Source of the DNA: Morella rubra
Lineage: Eukaryota > Streptophyta > Magnoliopsida > Fagales > Myricaceae
Direction of reading: 5' to 3'
Assembly: GCA_003952965.2 (NCBI GenBank)
Contig: CM025849.1
Coordinates: forward strand, 4,372,068 to 4,436,067
Length of the DNA: 64,000 bases
In this document: one piece after another, positions 1 to 12,997 of the stretch
How positions within the stretch are numbered: the stretch's first letter is position 1
How the letters are laid out: every line of letters begins with the position of its first letter
The notes under the pieces: generated by a model
The model's input: the letters and a program-made list of their open reading frames with translations, nothing else
What the model was told of the DNA's origin: nothing
The model's database searches: none
Translations under genes and position numbers: made by a program

Positions 1-406
1 TACCTAAAATTAAGAAGGGTACCACTTCCAAGATATACTATTAGCACATTATTAGTTTATATTAACCAATTACGCACACAAGGGGGCTATGAGGACATTT
101 GATGTCCAGGTTGCTCTTGAGATTTATATTGACGTGCAAACAAAATTGTAGTTATTATAGCCTGCTGTGCTTAATGTGATTCCTTGATGGAAAGAGAGTA
201 ACATGGTCTTGGCCATGTACAGCTTTAAACGACTGAAGCTGTCATTTTGATTCCTTGATTTGGTTGTCCATCCCTCTGAAGGTTTGTTTGCTACGGAAAA
301 GCTAGTGGAACTTCTCCATTTTTCGCAGCATTTGTAGATGTTATAGCATCATTCATAAAATCCACTTGTGGCTGTGTTGATGACCTGTTGTGTTGGTTGT
401 TTACAG

Positions 407-634
407 AATTCACCATGTGACCCCTGCCTGGTGCACTGCTGCATGCACTGGTGTGCCATATGCCAGGAGCACAGGGAAATGAAGAACCATCTATCTGATA
501 TTGCGGCTGTACCCATGACCGTTGTTAACCCTCCGCCAGTTCAAGAGATGAACACCGGTGAGAACAAGGAGTCTGCGCCACCTGCACAATCTTCAAATGG
601 AGAACACAGAGATTTGGAAATTCAGCCGTTGTAG
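407..634 (+). CDS. PLAC8/CNR-family protein, last exon only
   Basis: This is the 3' exon of a cysteine-rich PLAC8 (cell number regulator-like) protein; the earlier exons lie outside the window. The exon follows a TTTACAG acceptor and opens in phase 0 with NSPCDPCLVHCC, then MHWCAICQEHREMK, the conserved second Cys/His block of plant PLAC8 proteins. A polar tail containing MTVVNPPPVQEM follows and ends in LEIQPL. It closely resembles what I recall of the Arabidopsis protein AT1G63830. PLAC8 proteins are small membrane-associated proteins linked to organ size or metal transport, but this subgroup has no firm function. An ATG 39 bases upstream is in frame but lies in the intron, so it is not the start. 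The first Cys-rich block and the hydrophobic stretch must be upstream of base 1. Confidence 0.85.
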   Translation, partial: NSPCDPCLVHCCMHWCAICQEHREMKNHLSDIAAVPMTVVNPPPVQEMNTGENKESAPPAQSSNGEHRDLEIQPL

Positions 635-1360
635 AATTTTTATATTGAAATTGAAACGAATTTCTTTTTGTGGTTCAGAAATAGATACACATGCAGAGCC
701 TTCCATCAAATTTTTTTCGGTGTTAAAAAAGTTATTATACATCACAGATACTGGCATGCTAGGATAGAGACAATGTAATACCAATATATATTTGCAAATG
801 ATCTTGAACACCATGAGTGGTACTCATTGGGAGACTTGTAGGCAGTTGGTTTGCCCTTAGATTTTTCATCATGGCCATTTTTCCTCTGACTGCAGTATAA
901 TTTAACAACCCCCCCCTCCCCCCATCTTCCCCATTGTACATGCCTGTTTGGATCGCGTACTTGCATAATGTCTGTTCAGATCTTCAATTCGAATTATCTC
1001 CAGATTATGTGTCTAATCAAGCCTTGGTTTGAAAACATACTTACCACAGACTCGAATTGTCCAGAATAAGCGTATAGGATCGAAGGGGGAAAAGTAATGT
1101 TTTTTCCTTGGTTAATTAGGGTAAAGTACGTACCCTAAAAAAGTAGTGCAGAATCTGATCGAGGTCCATAAAAAAGCATCTTCTCCATTTTGCAGCTGTT
1201 CCATCAAAAGTATAGTTCGCAGATGGATATTTTGATGGGCATGACAGTTTCCCTAGTTCAAACCGAAAATAACGGACTTTTAAACCAGTACCAAACAGTC
1301 CCATTTACGGACACAACACCGGACCCGGTTCCTTTCAAAAGCTAGCCCCGCACAGACACA
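635..1360. other. Intergenic spacer (PLAC8 to mEF-G)
   Basis: This holds the probable 3' UTR of the PLAC8 gene (AT-rich, about 635-800), a C-rich tract near 910-922, and the promoter side of the mEF-G gene. I see no credible coding exon; the short reading frames on either strand resemble nothing I know. Confidence 0.6.
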
Positions 1361-1366
1361 TCCCTC

Positions 1367-1381
1367 TAGGGTTTAGGGTTT
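1367..1381 (+). promoter_or_regulatory. Paired telo-box motifs upstream of mEF-G
   Basis: Two overlapping TAGGGTTT motifs (telo-boxes, AAACCCTA on the other strand) lie 63-77 bases before the start codon. Telo-boxes are typical of plant genes for translation machinery, which fits the downstream elongation factor. The regulatory role here is inferred from family knowledge. Confidence 0.5.
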
Positions 1382-1443
1382 TACCTCAACACCACCATCT
1401 CCGCCAGAAAACCCTCAGCCCGACACAACCGCGACTCGCCAAC

Positions 1444-4400
1444 ATGGCGCGTTTCCCAAGACCCCAAACACCTCGCATTCTCTACACACTCTTCTCCACC
1501 AAAACGACGGCGTCGCAGTCGCAATCCCCATCCCAAATGACCACCCTGCTCAGCAACGACTTCCACCTCCAACTCCGCCAATTCTCGTCGGGGAACCTGG
1601 CACGTGCGTCGAAGGTGGGGGAGGAGCCGTGGTGGAAAGACTCAATGAATCGGCTCCGCAACATTGGGATTTCGGCGCATATCGACTCCGGTAAGACCAC
1701 GCTCACGGAGAGGATCCTCTACTACACCGGTCGGATCCATGAGATCCACGAAGTCCGAGGTAGAGATGGTGTCGGAGCCAAAATGGACTCCATGGATTTG
1801 GAGAGGGAGAAGGGGATTACTATCCAGTCCGCTGCCACTTACTGTACTTGGAATGACTATCAGGTACCTTTTCGTCCTTTTTTTCTTGGGTTCTGTTTAT
1901 TTTGTTGGTGTGGAAATGTAGAGGAAGTAGAAGGAATTGGAAAGAAAGTATTGGAATTTTGGTTTATAAGGTTAGAGAAAAATTGGAGGGGTTTCAGCAG
2001 CTGGTTCTGTTTGGATGCTCGGCAAATGTAGGAAAGGAAATGGAAACGAAAATTTTAAATGTTGAACTTAAAGTTCGAGTGGAGTAAGTTTTAGCACTCA
2101 AATGCTACTTACTGTACTTGGAATGCTTTTCTGGTATGGTTGGGTTTCTTTTGGTAGCTGAGAAATGTGGGGAACGAAATAGAATGAGATTTTTTGGGAC
2201 CTGAACCCCAAGGCAGAACAGAAGAGGAAAACCAAAATCATTTTGGTTGCGAGTTGATCACACATGCATCAGTGTCGTGCTGGTATAACTAGTACATCCT
2301 CAAGTGGTCATAAAGGGCATGATAGTCAATTAAGGAAGAGAAAGGATAATAATATGTCACCTTCGAGTTAGGTGTACATGAGGGAATAGTGCCCTGACTT
2401 CTTCTCGTATCTTCCAAATGTGGCTAGCATGTCCTCAAGTTGTGACAAAGGGGGTGAGAGCCTATCTGAGATTACATGTGACTCAAGAGACTACATAACA
2501 CTACAAATCACCTTTACAAAGAGAAATCACTCGTTAGAGTGGAAAATCTTGGTACCTTGTCATACCAGATGAAGCAAAAGATTGTGCGCATCTGAGATTC
2601 TCAATCATGAGGTGTTGTGAGATCGTGTACTTAGTACCATACAATGAGTCCCAACAGGGAGTTGTCTGTCAGTCATATGGTGCAAATGTAACTAGGGTCT
2701 CTCCAAGTTGTGACGAAACATCAAAGTGCCATTTCTAGTTTTTATTCATTGATTGCCATGAAGCTCAGGAATTAAAATTAAGCATTTGAATAATTTGAGT
2801 TTATGATGGCCTCAAGAAGTTTGTGATCATTGTGAACCTTAATATACGCCTAGCATGTGAGATAATTGTTGCCTGGTTTATGGGATTTCTCATGTATCTG
2901 GAAATGTACTATTTGCAGATTAACATTATTGACACCCCTGGTCATGTTGATTTCACCATTGAGGTTGAGAGGGCTTTGCGTGTTCTTGATGGTGCCATTC
3001 TTGTCCTTTGTAGTGTTGGTGGTGTGCAGAGCCAGTCAATTACTGTTGACCGACAAATGAGAAGATATGAGGTTCCAAGACTTGCATTTATTAACAAACT
3101 GGATCGAATGGGAGCAGATCCGTGGAAAGTTTTGAACCAGGTGTTCTTGAGTTATCATACACCATGAAAGTCTTACATTTTTGTTTTATTCTTTTTAATG
3201 TTAATTGTACGCAGAAGGTAGGGCATCTAGTTTACAATTTCTTCATATTGAGGCCTAATCATGCCTCTATCGAGTTCATTTCTTTGGCTTCCCTTGCCCA
3301 TAGTTTTCTGAAAGGAATCAATTTGAGAGCTTGACTCTTAGAGTTATGCTGGTCAACACTTTATTCGGGAGACATTTGTTACCTGATACCTTGTGCATGG
3401 CTGTTGTTCATGATTTATTTTCATTTGTCTTACATGGAACATAGCTTTTTCGAACAATACGGGTCTCAGTTAAGAATTTGCAAAAGAGTAGATTTCTGTT
3501 ATTTTACTTTACATTTAGTCAAGCTGTAGAAGATTAGAAATTGGAATTTTCAGCAACAATGTGCTGATTACATCAATTTTTCTTGTAGGCAAGGTCTAAG
3601 CTTCGGCATCACAGTGCTGCCATGCAAGTTCCAATTGGGTTGGAGGAGGATTTTAAGGGTCTTATTGACCTTGTGCAACAAAAAGCATATTACTTCCATG
3701 GTTCCAGTGGGTCTGTTTCTAATAATATGCTTTTTGTTTGTTTTATATTTTTTTACATCTCCTTGGTTTTTGTTTTGAAAATAGTCTTTTTGTACCAATA
3801 TTTACTCCTTATTCTCTTGGTGCATGTTGCAGTGAAAAAGTAGTTGCTGAAGAAATACCTGCCAATATGGAGGCCTTAGTTGCAGAAAAGAGACGTGAAC
3901 TAATAGAGGCTGTCTCTGAAGTTGATGACAAACTTGCTGAAGCATTTCTCAATGATGAGCCTATATCGTCTACAGAACTTGGGGTGTGTCAGTATGCTTT
4001 CCAATATTGATGTCGTTGGGTTTGCATTAGGAGAGTCTGAATCTAGGGCCTAGAATTTTGGAACAGAAGGGGTAGGGTTGTAAATCGAATCAGGGCTCAC
4101 AGAAATTGAATTTTGATGGGTAATAGAAGATCAAAACCAAGAAAAAAGGTTCTGCTTTTAATGATGTTTAGGGAATGGTGTATGATATGAAGGTAAGGAG
4201 AATTTCTGGTTTAAGCTTTCAAAGGTATAAGATCTGATTTGCGCTTGTAAAAGAAAGGAAAATATCATAACATTTATTTTCAGGGAGGAGTACAGTGTGC
4301 AGTGAAGAAGCCTAACATTTACTTGGGCAAAATAAACTAAGACATTTAGAAACTTTAAGCATACAAGACTTACGACTAGACCTTTAAAACAATGAAACCG

Positions 4401-7400
4401 TAGCTTCAATTGAATTTTGCATGGTGGTGCTACTCCTGAAAGTTCTATGTCTCTAAGTCTCTAAGGCTGGAAATCACTTTGGAGGAAGCATTTGACCCTA
4501 GCTAAGGCAATACATTTATTCCATGAAATCTCAGGGTTTATGCTTTTGTGTGAAAACAAAAACCATTTATTAGGTACCGTTACATGTCTATTTTTGAGTC
4601 CCCCTTAATGGATGAAATCTGTGTACTATTTCACTGCCAATTGAATCAATTTTATTCGCTGTGAACTTGACTTTTTGGTATTTTCCCCTTCTTCGGATGA
4701 TATGATGGGTCAGTCATTTGCCCTGTCCGATCTCAGAATGTTAAATGTGACATCAGCTAAAATTAAAGAGCTCATATTGGATCTGGAGTGAAATTGTCAC
4801 TCCTACGATTTAAGATTATTCTGTAGATGTTGCCATTGCATTGTTTAAAGTGCTGCCCGGTATTTTGTTGTCACTGCTTGTTTGAGGGAAATTAATTTGT
4901 TATTTTACGTGTAGGATGCGATTCGGAGAGCAACTATAGCACGGAAATTTGTACCTGTGTTCATGGGTAGTGCGTTTAAAAACAAGGTAAGTTAGAGCAT
5001 TAAGATGATACCTTAAACCAAGGTCATTAAACAATGCCACTAGAAAAAAAAAATGAATCATTTTTAACCCTTTTGTTTCTATAATTATTTCACTTCTCAA
5101 TGCTATCATTTTATTTTATAATTCTGCTATTGTCAATGCCTCCTATATCTTACCATGTCAGAAATTTTTGTTTCTTAGAAGAAACTTGTAATGGTTGCTC
5201 CCCTGTTGTCGTGTATTTCTGAATTTGATGGATGTGGTTAACATACACCTTTATGGGGTCATTGGCTCTCAGATGCATCTTTAGCGTCAAACTATAGTCT
5301 GTATACTGTTCCCACCTCAGTTGATACCTTGTCTTCTTTATATTGATCGTCATCTTAAGTATAGTTGTAGGTGTGCACTTACTGTCTTTAGATTTCATGG
5401 TAACAGTTACATTTAACCTGCTTACACTTGGGGATTTTGCTATTGTTACGATAGTTGTTTGTTTCTGATATGAAATAGTGGTGTTTAGGTGGTTCATGTT
5501 GTGACATCTAAAATAGTGTTTTCTCTTGTGCCCCTGTAGAGACTATTTGAATGGTGATGGCCGAGGCTGTTCTTGCTACTGTAGTGACTTAACGACCTAG
5601 CAATCCTTTTCCTAGTTTTGTTCGCTTGCAATTTTGATGATTGAATAGTCTTGTGTTATATTTAATTATTACCCTTGACCTGGAGAAACATTGTGTATTA
5701 TATGTGCAGTGTGCTTCTCCAGTATGAGTGTTTGAGCATCAAAAATATTTCTGCTACTTGTTTGGGCTACTATCGGATGTGTGTTCATTGTATTCTTCAT
5801 CTTTTGTCCTTTCTGGACTACAGGGAGTACAACCACTTCTTGATGGTGTTCTTAGTTATTTGCCTTGTCCACCTGAAGTCGGTAACTTTGCTCTTGACCA
5901 AACTAAGAATGAAGAGAAGGTATTTGGTTGATGAAAATTTCGTCACGGGTTTTGGACTGTGTTGTTATTAAATCTGATTCGGTTACTAACAAATTTTATT
6001 CACGTATAGGTTACATTGTCTGGAACTCCTGATGGACCACTTGTGGCATTAGCTTTTAAATTGGAGGAAGGGCGGTTTGGTCAGTTAACATATCTGAGGT
6101 AGTGAGGGATGTTGTATTTTTATTGTGTGCTGGGCCACTTGTGTAGATGAAAAGTGGTGCTAACTTTTTTTGTTGTTGTTCTTTTGTCTTCTGGGGTTTT
6201 TCCAATGAAGAATCTATGAGGGAGTTATTCGCAAGGGTGATTTTATACATAACATAAACACAGGAAAGAAGATTAAGGTCAGTCCAAGACATTTGATGTA
6301 TTAGCTTGATTGTTTTCGGTTCTAGATATGCCTATGAGCTTGATTTCTGTCCTGATTCATATATTTAACTATACATTAGAGATATTCCAGTCGTTAAAGA
6401 TGACATGCAAATAGCACAAGTTTTGGTTGCTTAAAATTATCCATTCTCAAGAATATATTCTTCACTGAAATATTCAATGAGGTTCTTTTTTATGGTCCAT
6501 AATGGAAACGATTTGCGGGAAAACTTGAATTGTGCTGAGTTCGCTAATATGATACTTCCCCATCCAACCTTGCTTGCTAGTCTCTTCAAGAATCCAACTA
6601 TTTGGAGGGACATGTGTGTTTCCTTGATGTGAAAGTGATGAAGTACATAAACTAAAACTGATGAAGGCAATCCAGCTTATTCTACTCTCACTTGATTCCA
6701 ATTCTCATGCCTCATAGTAATGGTTCAATATGGTAATATGTGGCATTTTTGTGTTGTGGACTTGTGCTTTTGTCAATGGTTTAGGCTGGCTATTACATCC
6801 TTTAACTTTGTGAAAATAGTTTAATTTTATCTGTTTTCTGGCATTTCTGTTTTTTGACTGTCAGCATTGAGGTACTTTGATTGGATTTTTAAATTAGATC
6901 ACTAGTTAAGGCTAGATCTTGGTACAGGTTCCTCGCTTGGTTCGGATGCACTCTAATGAGATGGAGGTTAGTTTTTTGCTTTGACTTGGCACTTCTATAT
7001 CTGAAATCAAGATTAGAATAAACGAACTTTATGCTGGATGAACGGATTGGGAGGTTTGAATTGTATGGTTTAAACTCTGGTTATGTGTTCTGTATCTATA
7101 GGATATTCAAGAGGCCCATGCTGGGCAAATAGTTGCTGTCTTTGGTGTAGATTGTGCATCAGGTCCCACTCATCCCTTTGCCTATGTGCAGATGATATTT
7201 TTGTTTCCCTTTTTTTTTCTCTGGCTTTTCTGAAGTTTTTTCACTTTATACTTTCTTATGCTATCAGGAGATACATTTACTGATGGGTCAGTCAAGTACA
7301 CAATGACCTCTATGAATGTTCCTGAGCCGGTGATGTCTTTAGCTGTTCAACCAGTTTCGAAAGATTCAGGAGGACAAGTGAGTGGTTTTGTTGAAGTGTG

Positions 7401-10400
7401 TCTTTCTACAGGCACGCCTATATGAATTTGCTAGTATTCTGGTTTACATGACAATTCTATTGTTTGTTTCTTTGATAGTTTTCAAAGGCTTTGAATCGTT
7501 TCCAGAGAGAGGATCCTACTTTCCGAGTTGGGTTGGATCCTGAGAGTGGGCAGGTCTGATCTGTTAATATGGTTTCATAATTCTTCCCATAGAATTTGTT
7601 GAGTTTACCAGGAAACTATATCATGTATTACCATGTTGGTTTATTGTTATCTTGAGTAGACAATTATTTCTGGAATGGGAGAGCTGCATTTGGACATATA
7701 TGTTGAACGCATAAGGAGAGAGTATAAGGTACAAATCCTTTCTTCCACCCCCCTCCTGGGGAACAAAAAAGAGGATTTTTTAACGTTGTTTCACAGTGGA
7801 AGTTTGCAGCCTTATGTCATAGTCCTATTCTTCGTCTTTCATCTTTCCTTGAGCAGGTTGATGCAACTGTTGGTAAACCTCGCGTAAACTTCAGAGAAAC
7901 TGTTACTCAACGTGCTGAGTTTGATTATTTACACAAGAAGCAAACTGGCGGTCAAGGTCAATATGGGCGAGTATGTGGGTAAGGAAATCTGTTTCAGAGC
8001 TGTTCTCATACTCAAGAACTCAGTAGATTCCATTTCTTTTTTATCTCCCATTTGTATATTGTGTTTGGTGAACTTTGAGGTTCCTTTGCCAACTGTTTGT
8101 ACATGGATGTGCCATTTGGTAAAACTAAATTGCTTTGATCATCTTTCAAGTACGGTACAATATATGTTTAGATGCTTTCTGGTGACAGCACAACATTGCT
8201 ATGGTTATCTTTCATTAGTGGGCCTATCTTATGTTGGATGCTTGGAATAATCTATCTGAACAGATGAAAAAGAGGAACACATTGTTGGAGTGATTGAGGC
8301 TCTCTAAGATACTTCCCTATTCTTTCTTTCTTTTTTCTGTATGTAGATAGTATTAAATGCTCATATTAGACACGGTGTATTATATTAGGCATAAGTGGAA
8401 CCTATATGTAACATGGCGGTATTACCTCACATTAGTTGAGGACGAACAGAAATATCAGGTGTCTTAATGAGCACAAAGAACAAAAGAAATTTCTCTTTGA
8501 TTGGTGAGTTGAAGTTATTTGTATAGCTAATTGACTTCTTGTCAAAATCTACTAGATAGTCATATGCTTGAGAGCTCCTCATGCCTAATAGAAGAGGAAG
8601 CAAGTTTCATGGTTATGTCTCTTTTGTTGCTAGCCCTTCTGTGAGATTTCTTTTTGGCCCATAAAATATTATTCAGTATCTTTATTTATTTATTAATGTC
8701 CAATTTGGTTAAATTATCAATACCAGGAGTGCTATATGTGGCGTGATTTTTCTCTCCAGCAAATTTATCTGTTGGCCAGTAATGCCAATTCAGATGCCTG
8801 GGTAAACCTGCTGATTTGGCTGGGCTGTGCCTTTGGCCCTTTGCATCTTTAGACAACAAAGGCTAATTAATTTGGCATGACAATATATGTTTAGATGCTT
8901 TCTGGGGACCACAAGCTGCTATTGGTTATTCTTTCATTAGTGGGCCTATCTTATGTTAGGATGCTTGGAATAATCTATCTGAACAGATGAAAAAGAGGAA
9001 CACATTGTTGGAGTGATTGAGGCTCTCTAAGATACTTCCCTATTCTTTCTTTCTTTTATTCTGCTGTAGATAGTATTAAATGCTCATATTAGACACGGTG
9101 TATTATTATTAGGCGTGTGTCCAAGAGGATTATAGACATGGCGGGACCTTCATTAGTTGCTCTCAGAAGTTATCTTAAGTTCTCTCTCTCTCTCTCTCTC
9201 TCTCTCTGAGCACAAAGAACAAAAGAAATTTCTCTTTGATTGGTGAGTTGAAGTTATTTGTATAGCTCATTGACTTCTTGTCAAAATCTACTAGATAGTC
9301 ATATGCTTGAGAGCTCCTCATGCCTAATAGAAGAGGAAGCAAGTTTCATGGTTATGTCTCTTTTGTTGCTAGCCCTTCTGTGAGATTTCTTTTTGGCCCA
9401 TAAAATATTATTCAGTATCTTTATTTATTTATTAATGTCCAATTTGGTTAAATTATCAATACCAGGAGTGCTATATGTGGCGTGATTTTTCTCTCCAGCA
9501 AATTTATCTGTTGGCCAGTAAGTGCCAATTCAGATGCCTGGGTAAACCTGCTGATTTGGCTGGGCTGTGCCTTTGGCCCTTTGCATCTTTAGACAACAAA
9601 GGCTAATTAATTTGCCAAGCATGACTGGTCTGATGTGAGTTAGGTCAAATAGCTCGCTTTTCCCCACTGTTTGGTTATTTATGTAATCTCCTTTTCTTAT
9701 GTATTGGCCAGATATATTGAACCCCTTCCTCCAGGTTCATCCACTAAGTTTGAATTTGATAACATGATTGTTGGGCAAGTTATACCATCAAACTTTGTGC
9801 CAGCAATTGAGAAAGGTTTTAAAGAAGCAGCAAATTCGTAAGTATCTTTATATTTATTCTTACAGGGCAGGAATTCTTTTCCTGGGCCTAGTTTATCTTT
9901 GGAAATATTTGTGGTTTTTATGATAACATGGCCTAGTTTCATGGTGAATATGACTTAGTGTAATGCTTGTGTTAACGCACCTTTTTGCAGGGGTTCATTA
10001 ATTGGACATCCAGTCGAAAATCTTCGTGTTGTTTTAACAGATGGTGCTTCGCATGCTGTGGATTCCAGTGAACTTGCATTCAAGTTAGCTTCAATATACG
10101 CTTTTAGACAGGTCATTCTGACATCCTGTTTTCAGGGTGGAATTCTTTGTGCAATTGATTTTTCCTGCCTTTCAATGCTTAGGACAATGTTAGCTTTTTA
10201 GATATTATTTGAATTCCTTATGTTTACAAATCAACTTTATGAAGCAGTGCTATGCAACTGCTAAACCAGTAATTTTGGAGCCTGTCATGTTGGTAGAGTT
10301 GAAAGTTCCAACAGAATTTCAGGGCACCGTTGCTGGTGATATCAACAAGTGAGTAGCTTTTAACCTCTTCTGGAATAGATGAAGTTTGGTACCGACTTCT

Positions 10401-11619
10401 GTAACTGAGAATCTGTGCATTTATCATATGATAGGAGAAAGGGTGTCATCGTTGGAAATGACCAGGATGGAGATGACTCTATCATTACTGCTAACGTAAG
10501 CATTTAATATGTTTTGTTGTTTGTATATTTTGTGCATTACTTCCATCTTTCCAAGAAAATGCTGTGACAACTTTTTCCGATTGCCAGATTTCTTCAATTT
10601 TGTGTTTCTTTATATTACCCACCAGCTGAATTTGGGAATATCTTGATTCTGTTGTTGAATGAGTAGAGGACATTGTTACTTTGATGGGTCTGTATCTACA
10701 AATCATCTTGTCCCATCAGGTCTTTCTTTACTTGGAACATGCATGTTGTATATTGGGTTTCAGAAGTTATAATGTATTCCAGTAACTTCCCAGCTTTCTT
10801 TTCACTTGGAATTCTGATCAGCACGGCTTTTGCTCAAAGGAGATTACTAGCTTCTTTCCCAGACTAATAATCTAATCCCTCTCTTACTTCCTCATATTCA
10901 TTTCACTCGATTTTAGTTATTTGCCTTGAATTGTGCATCTCATAACTGTGTATGGAATCTATTAATTCAATTAATACCATAGTGATCTTCAAGCATGCTG
11001 ATTTGATTTCAGATCAATTAGTACTTTGTCAATATGCTATTAGCTTGCTGTGCATCATTGACGTTTAATTTATCCAGGGCATTTTTTGAGTCAAACGGCG
11101 GAATTGTTAGGCTAGTAATCTACTTGCTGTGTAGTAGTAACATGTAGTTTATCTTGTGCTTTGTTTAATTCAACATATTTATGCTGCTAGAAGAGAAATC
11201 CCAATCAGCATCCCTCTGTGCCGGCATGTATCACATTATTGCCATGCCTAGACAAAAAATTTAAAAAAGAAGAAATTTGTTTGATGAAGTTGGTAGCTGG
11301 TGAAATTTTGGGGGGTTTTAATATTATTTAGCTTCTGAGAACTCGTTTGTTTTGTCTATCCAGGTTCCTCTGAACAATATGTTTGGATACTCGACAGCTC
11401 TCCGATCCATGACACAGGTAAAGCACAAAATTGTATTGTTAACGCAAAATTGCATCACTTGGTTTCTGGTTGGAGTGTCTTGATTTGTCTTCTTGATACG
11501 TCTATCCTGTTCAGGGAAAAGGCGAATTTACAATGGAATACAAAGAGCATTCACCAGTTTCTCAAGACGTGCAGATGCAGTTGGTAAACGCTTATAAGGG
11601 CACAAAGGCGGCTGAATAG
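1444..11619 (+). CDS. MEFG1: Mitochondrial elongation factor G (mEF-G), 20 exons
   Basis: This GTPase drives ribosome translocation in mitochondria. Exons: 1444-1863, 2919-3140, 3589-3710, 3833-3983, 4915-4986, 5824-5919, 6010-6098, 6211-6277, 6928-6966, 7102-7162, 7268-7377, 7479-7553, 7660-7728, 7857-7978, 9712-9837, 9991-10111, 10248-10348, 10435-10495, 11364-11417, 11515-11619. They sum to 760 codons plus stop, all introns are GT-AG and the phases match throughout; the Arabidopsis protein is about 754 aa. Residues 1 to about 60 are Ser/Arg-rich with few acidics, fitting a transit peptide. G motifs are visible: AHIDSGKTT (78-86), the switch-I Thr in GITIQSA, DTPGH (145-149) and NKLD (199-202). 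Later blocks [17 protein letters not shown] and [18 protein letters not shown] are domain III-V signatures. The start is the first ATG, just after the telo-boxes. The gene converges on the hydrolase gene. An AATAAA lies about 170 bases past the stop. Confidence 0.95.
8157..9625. repeat. About 720-bp direct tandem duplication inside mEF-G intron 14
   Basis: Two head-to-tail copies, about 8157-8879 and 8880-9625, share nearly all of their sequence. Both run from ATATATGTTTAGATGC to GACAACAAAGGCTAATTAAT. They differ by a few substitutions and by a diverged stretch (about 8395-8470 against 9110-9210) where copy 2 carries a TC microsatellite. Both copies lie wholly within the intron between the 7978 donor and the 9712 acceptor, so the protein is unaffected. 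Confidence 0.9.
9181..9207. repeat. TC dinucleotide microsatellite
   Basis: An uninterrupted TC run of about 13 units, found only in the second copy of the intronic tandem duplication. It therefore arose or expanded after, or during, the duplication. Confidence 0.9.
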
Positions 11620-12997
11620 TTTGGAGTTCCAGCTGAGGCATTTGCCGTTATACTCAATGGTAGAGAAAATGGGGGAGCTAGTTGTAGTGATTTATTATTT
11701 TTATTCTTACGACATTTACAAGCTTATTGTGATGATTTTTTAGGCCATAAGTTTGATCTATAGAAATCGATGAATTTTGAAAAACATAAATAAATTTAAG
11801 GTGCCCTAGTTTGGCTCAAGTGTACAATGGTCCTGTACTTTCTGTCAGACAAGCATGTATTGGTATAGTTCAAAATTATTTCAAACGCTCATAATTTCAT
11901 GTTGTAGAGAGCAACACAACGCAACGTTACTCAAATTCATACAGCAAGGACTACGGATAGCTATAAATTCTGGTGAGTACTACTTTTGTATTAGGGGAGC
12001 ATAAACTTCTGTTTGTCGATTTGTTTTGAGATCCGGTTTCATGCGTTTTATGGAATTTCTTTTCTACTGGACGGACAACAGTTGTGAGATTAGAGCTTCT
12101 TCCACATTGATGTGCATATGGGGAGCTCACGACTTGGACTGAGGCACTTTTAAGTTTCCTTTTTTGCCACAATAGGTTGCAGAAGTCGGACTCCTAGTTT
12201 TAACTTGATGGGGAAATTCATGGAAAGAACTTGAGAAGAGTCGTATAAAAGGGTTCTCTTGTTGTTTTACTGACATGTTGGAATATGATAATAACTGATG
12301 CCTCGGTTCACCAGCCTTAACCAGGGGCTTCGGCACCTTGTAGCTTTCGGGGCCACCCACTTGAATTTCAACCGTGAAGGCACAAGCAAAGCAGATTAAA
12401 TCAGTTTAACGTATCTTCCCAAGTTGCAAACATGTTTATTGTCTACTTCATACTTTGTAATGGATACTGCCACAAAAAGAGGAGTATGTATTTTAAGCCC
12501 ATTCAAATATTAATAAATAAAAGACTTAATTATCGATACAGTTTTTATAATATTTATTTTTAATAAATCAGTCTTGAAATACAACTTTAAACAGAATTCA
12601 TGATGGAAATATCCATTGTCGAAATCAGATAACAAATTCCGGACGTTTCCATTAGTGGATTAAGCTTAAATAAAATCCCAGCAAGGTTATATGTAAAAAC
12701 TCAAAACCATGCGTCTTTAAAAGCCACAAACATGGTTGGATTTCAGTGTTGTGTAGTTGACAATGACATTCTTTAAAGGACATGTGCCCTTGTCAATCGA
12801 AAATTCGATATCTTTTTATTTGATTTTTTTCTCTTTTCCATGCTTGCCAATAGGCGTACAAAATGGAGGGAGAGAGTTGTCCACTGTGCGTTAATAATTT
12901 CCTGCAATTCAGGCACTTTCCATCAGTCCTGTAGGCTTCTGCCTCTTCATTAAATTTTACGAACGTACAAACATAAAGCAAGTTGTTGCTAGATGAA
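11620..12997. other. Convergent 3' intergenic region
   Basis: This lies between the stop codons of the mEF-G (+) and hydrolase-like (-) genes. It holds the mEF-G 3' UTR with an AATAAA near 11789, and near 12810 the reverse complement of an AATAAA-like signal for the opposite gene. A minus-strand open stretch at 12127-12360 reads VGGPESYKVPKPLVK but has no start codon or splice context that I can support. I see nothing else coding. Confidence 0.55.

Noticed and set aside
12127-12360. Minus-strand open frame reading VGGPESYKVPKPLVK
   Set aside because: There is no ATG start, no clear splice context and no family I can name. It lies in the 3' region between two genes.
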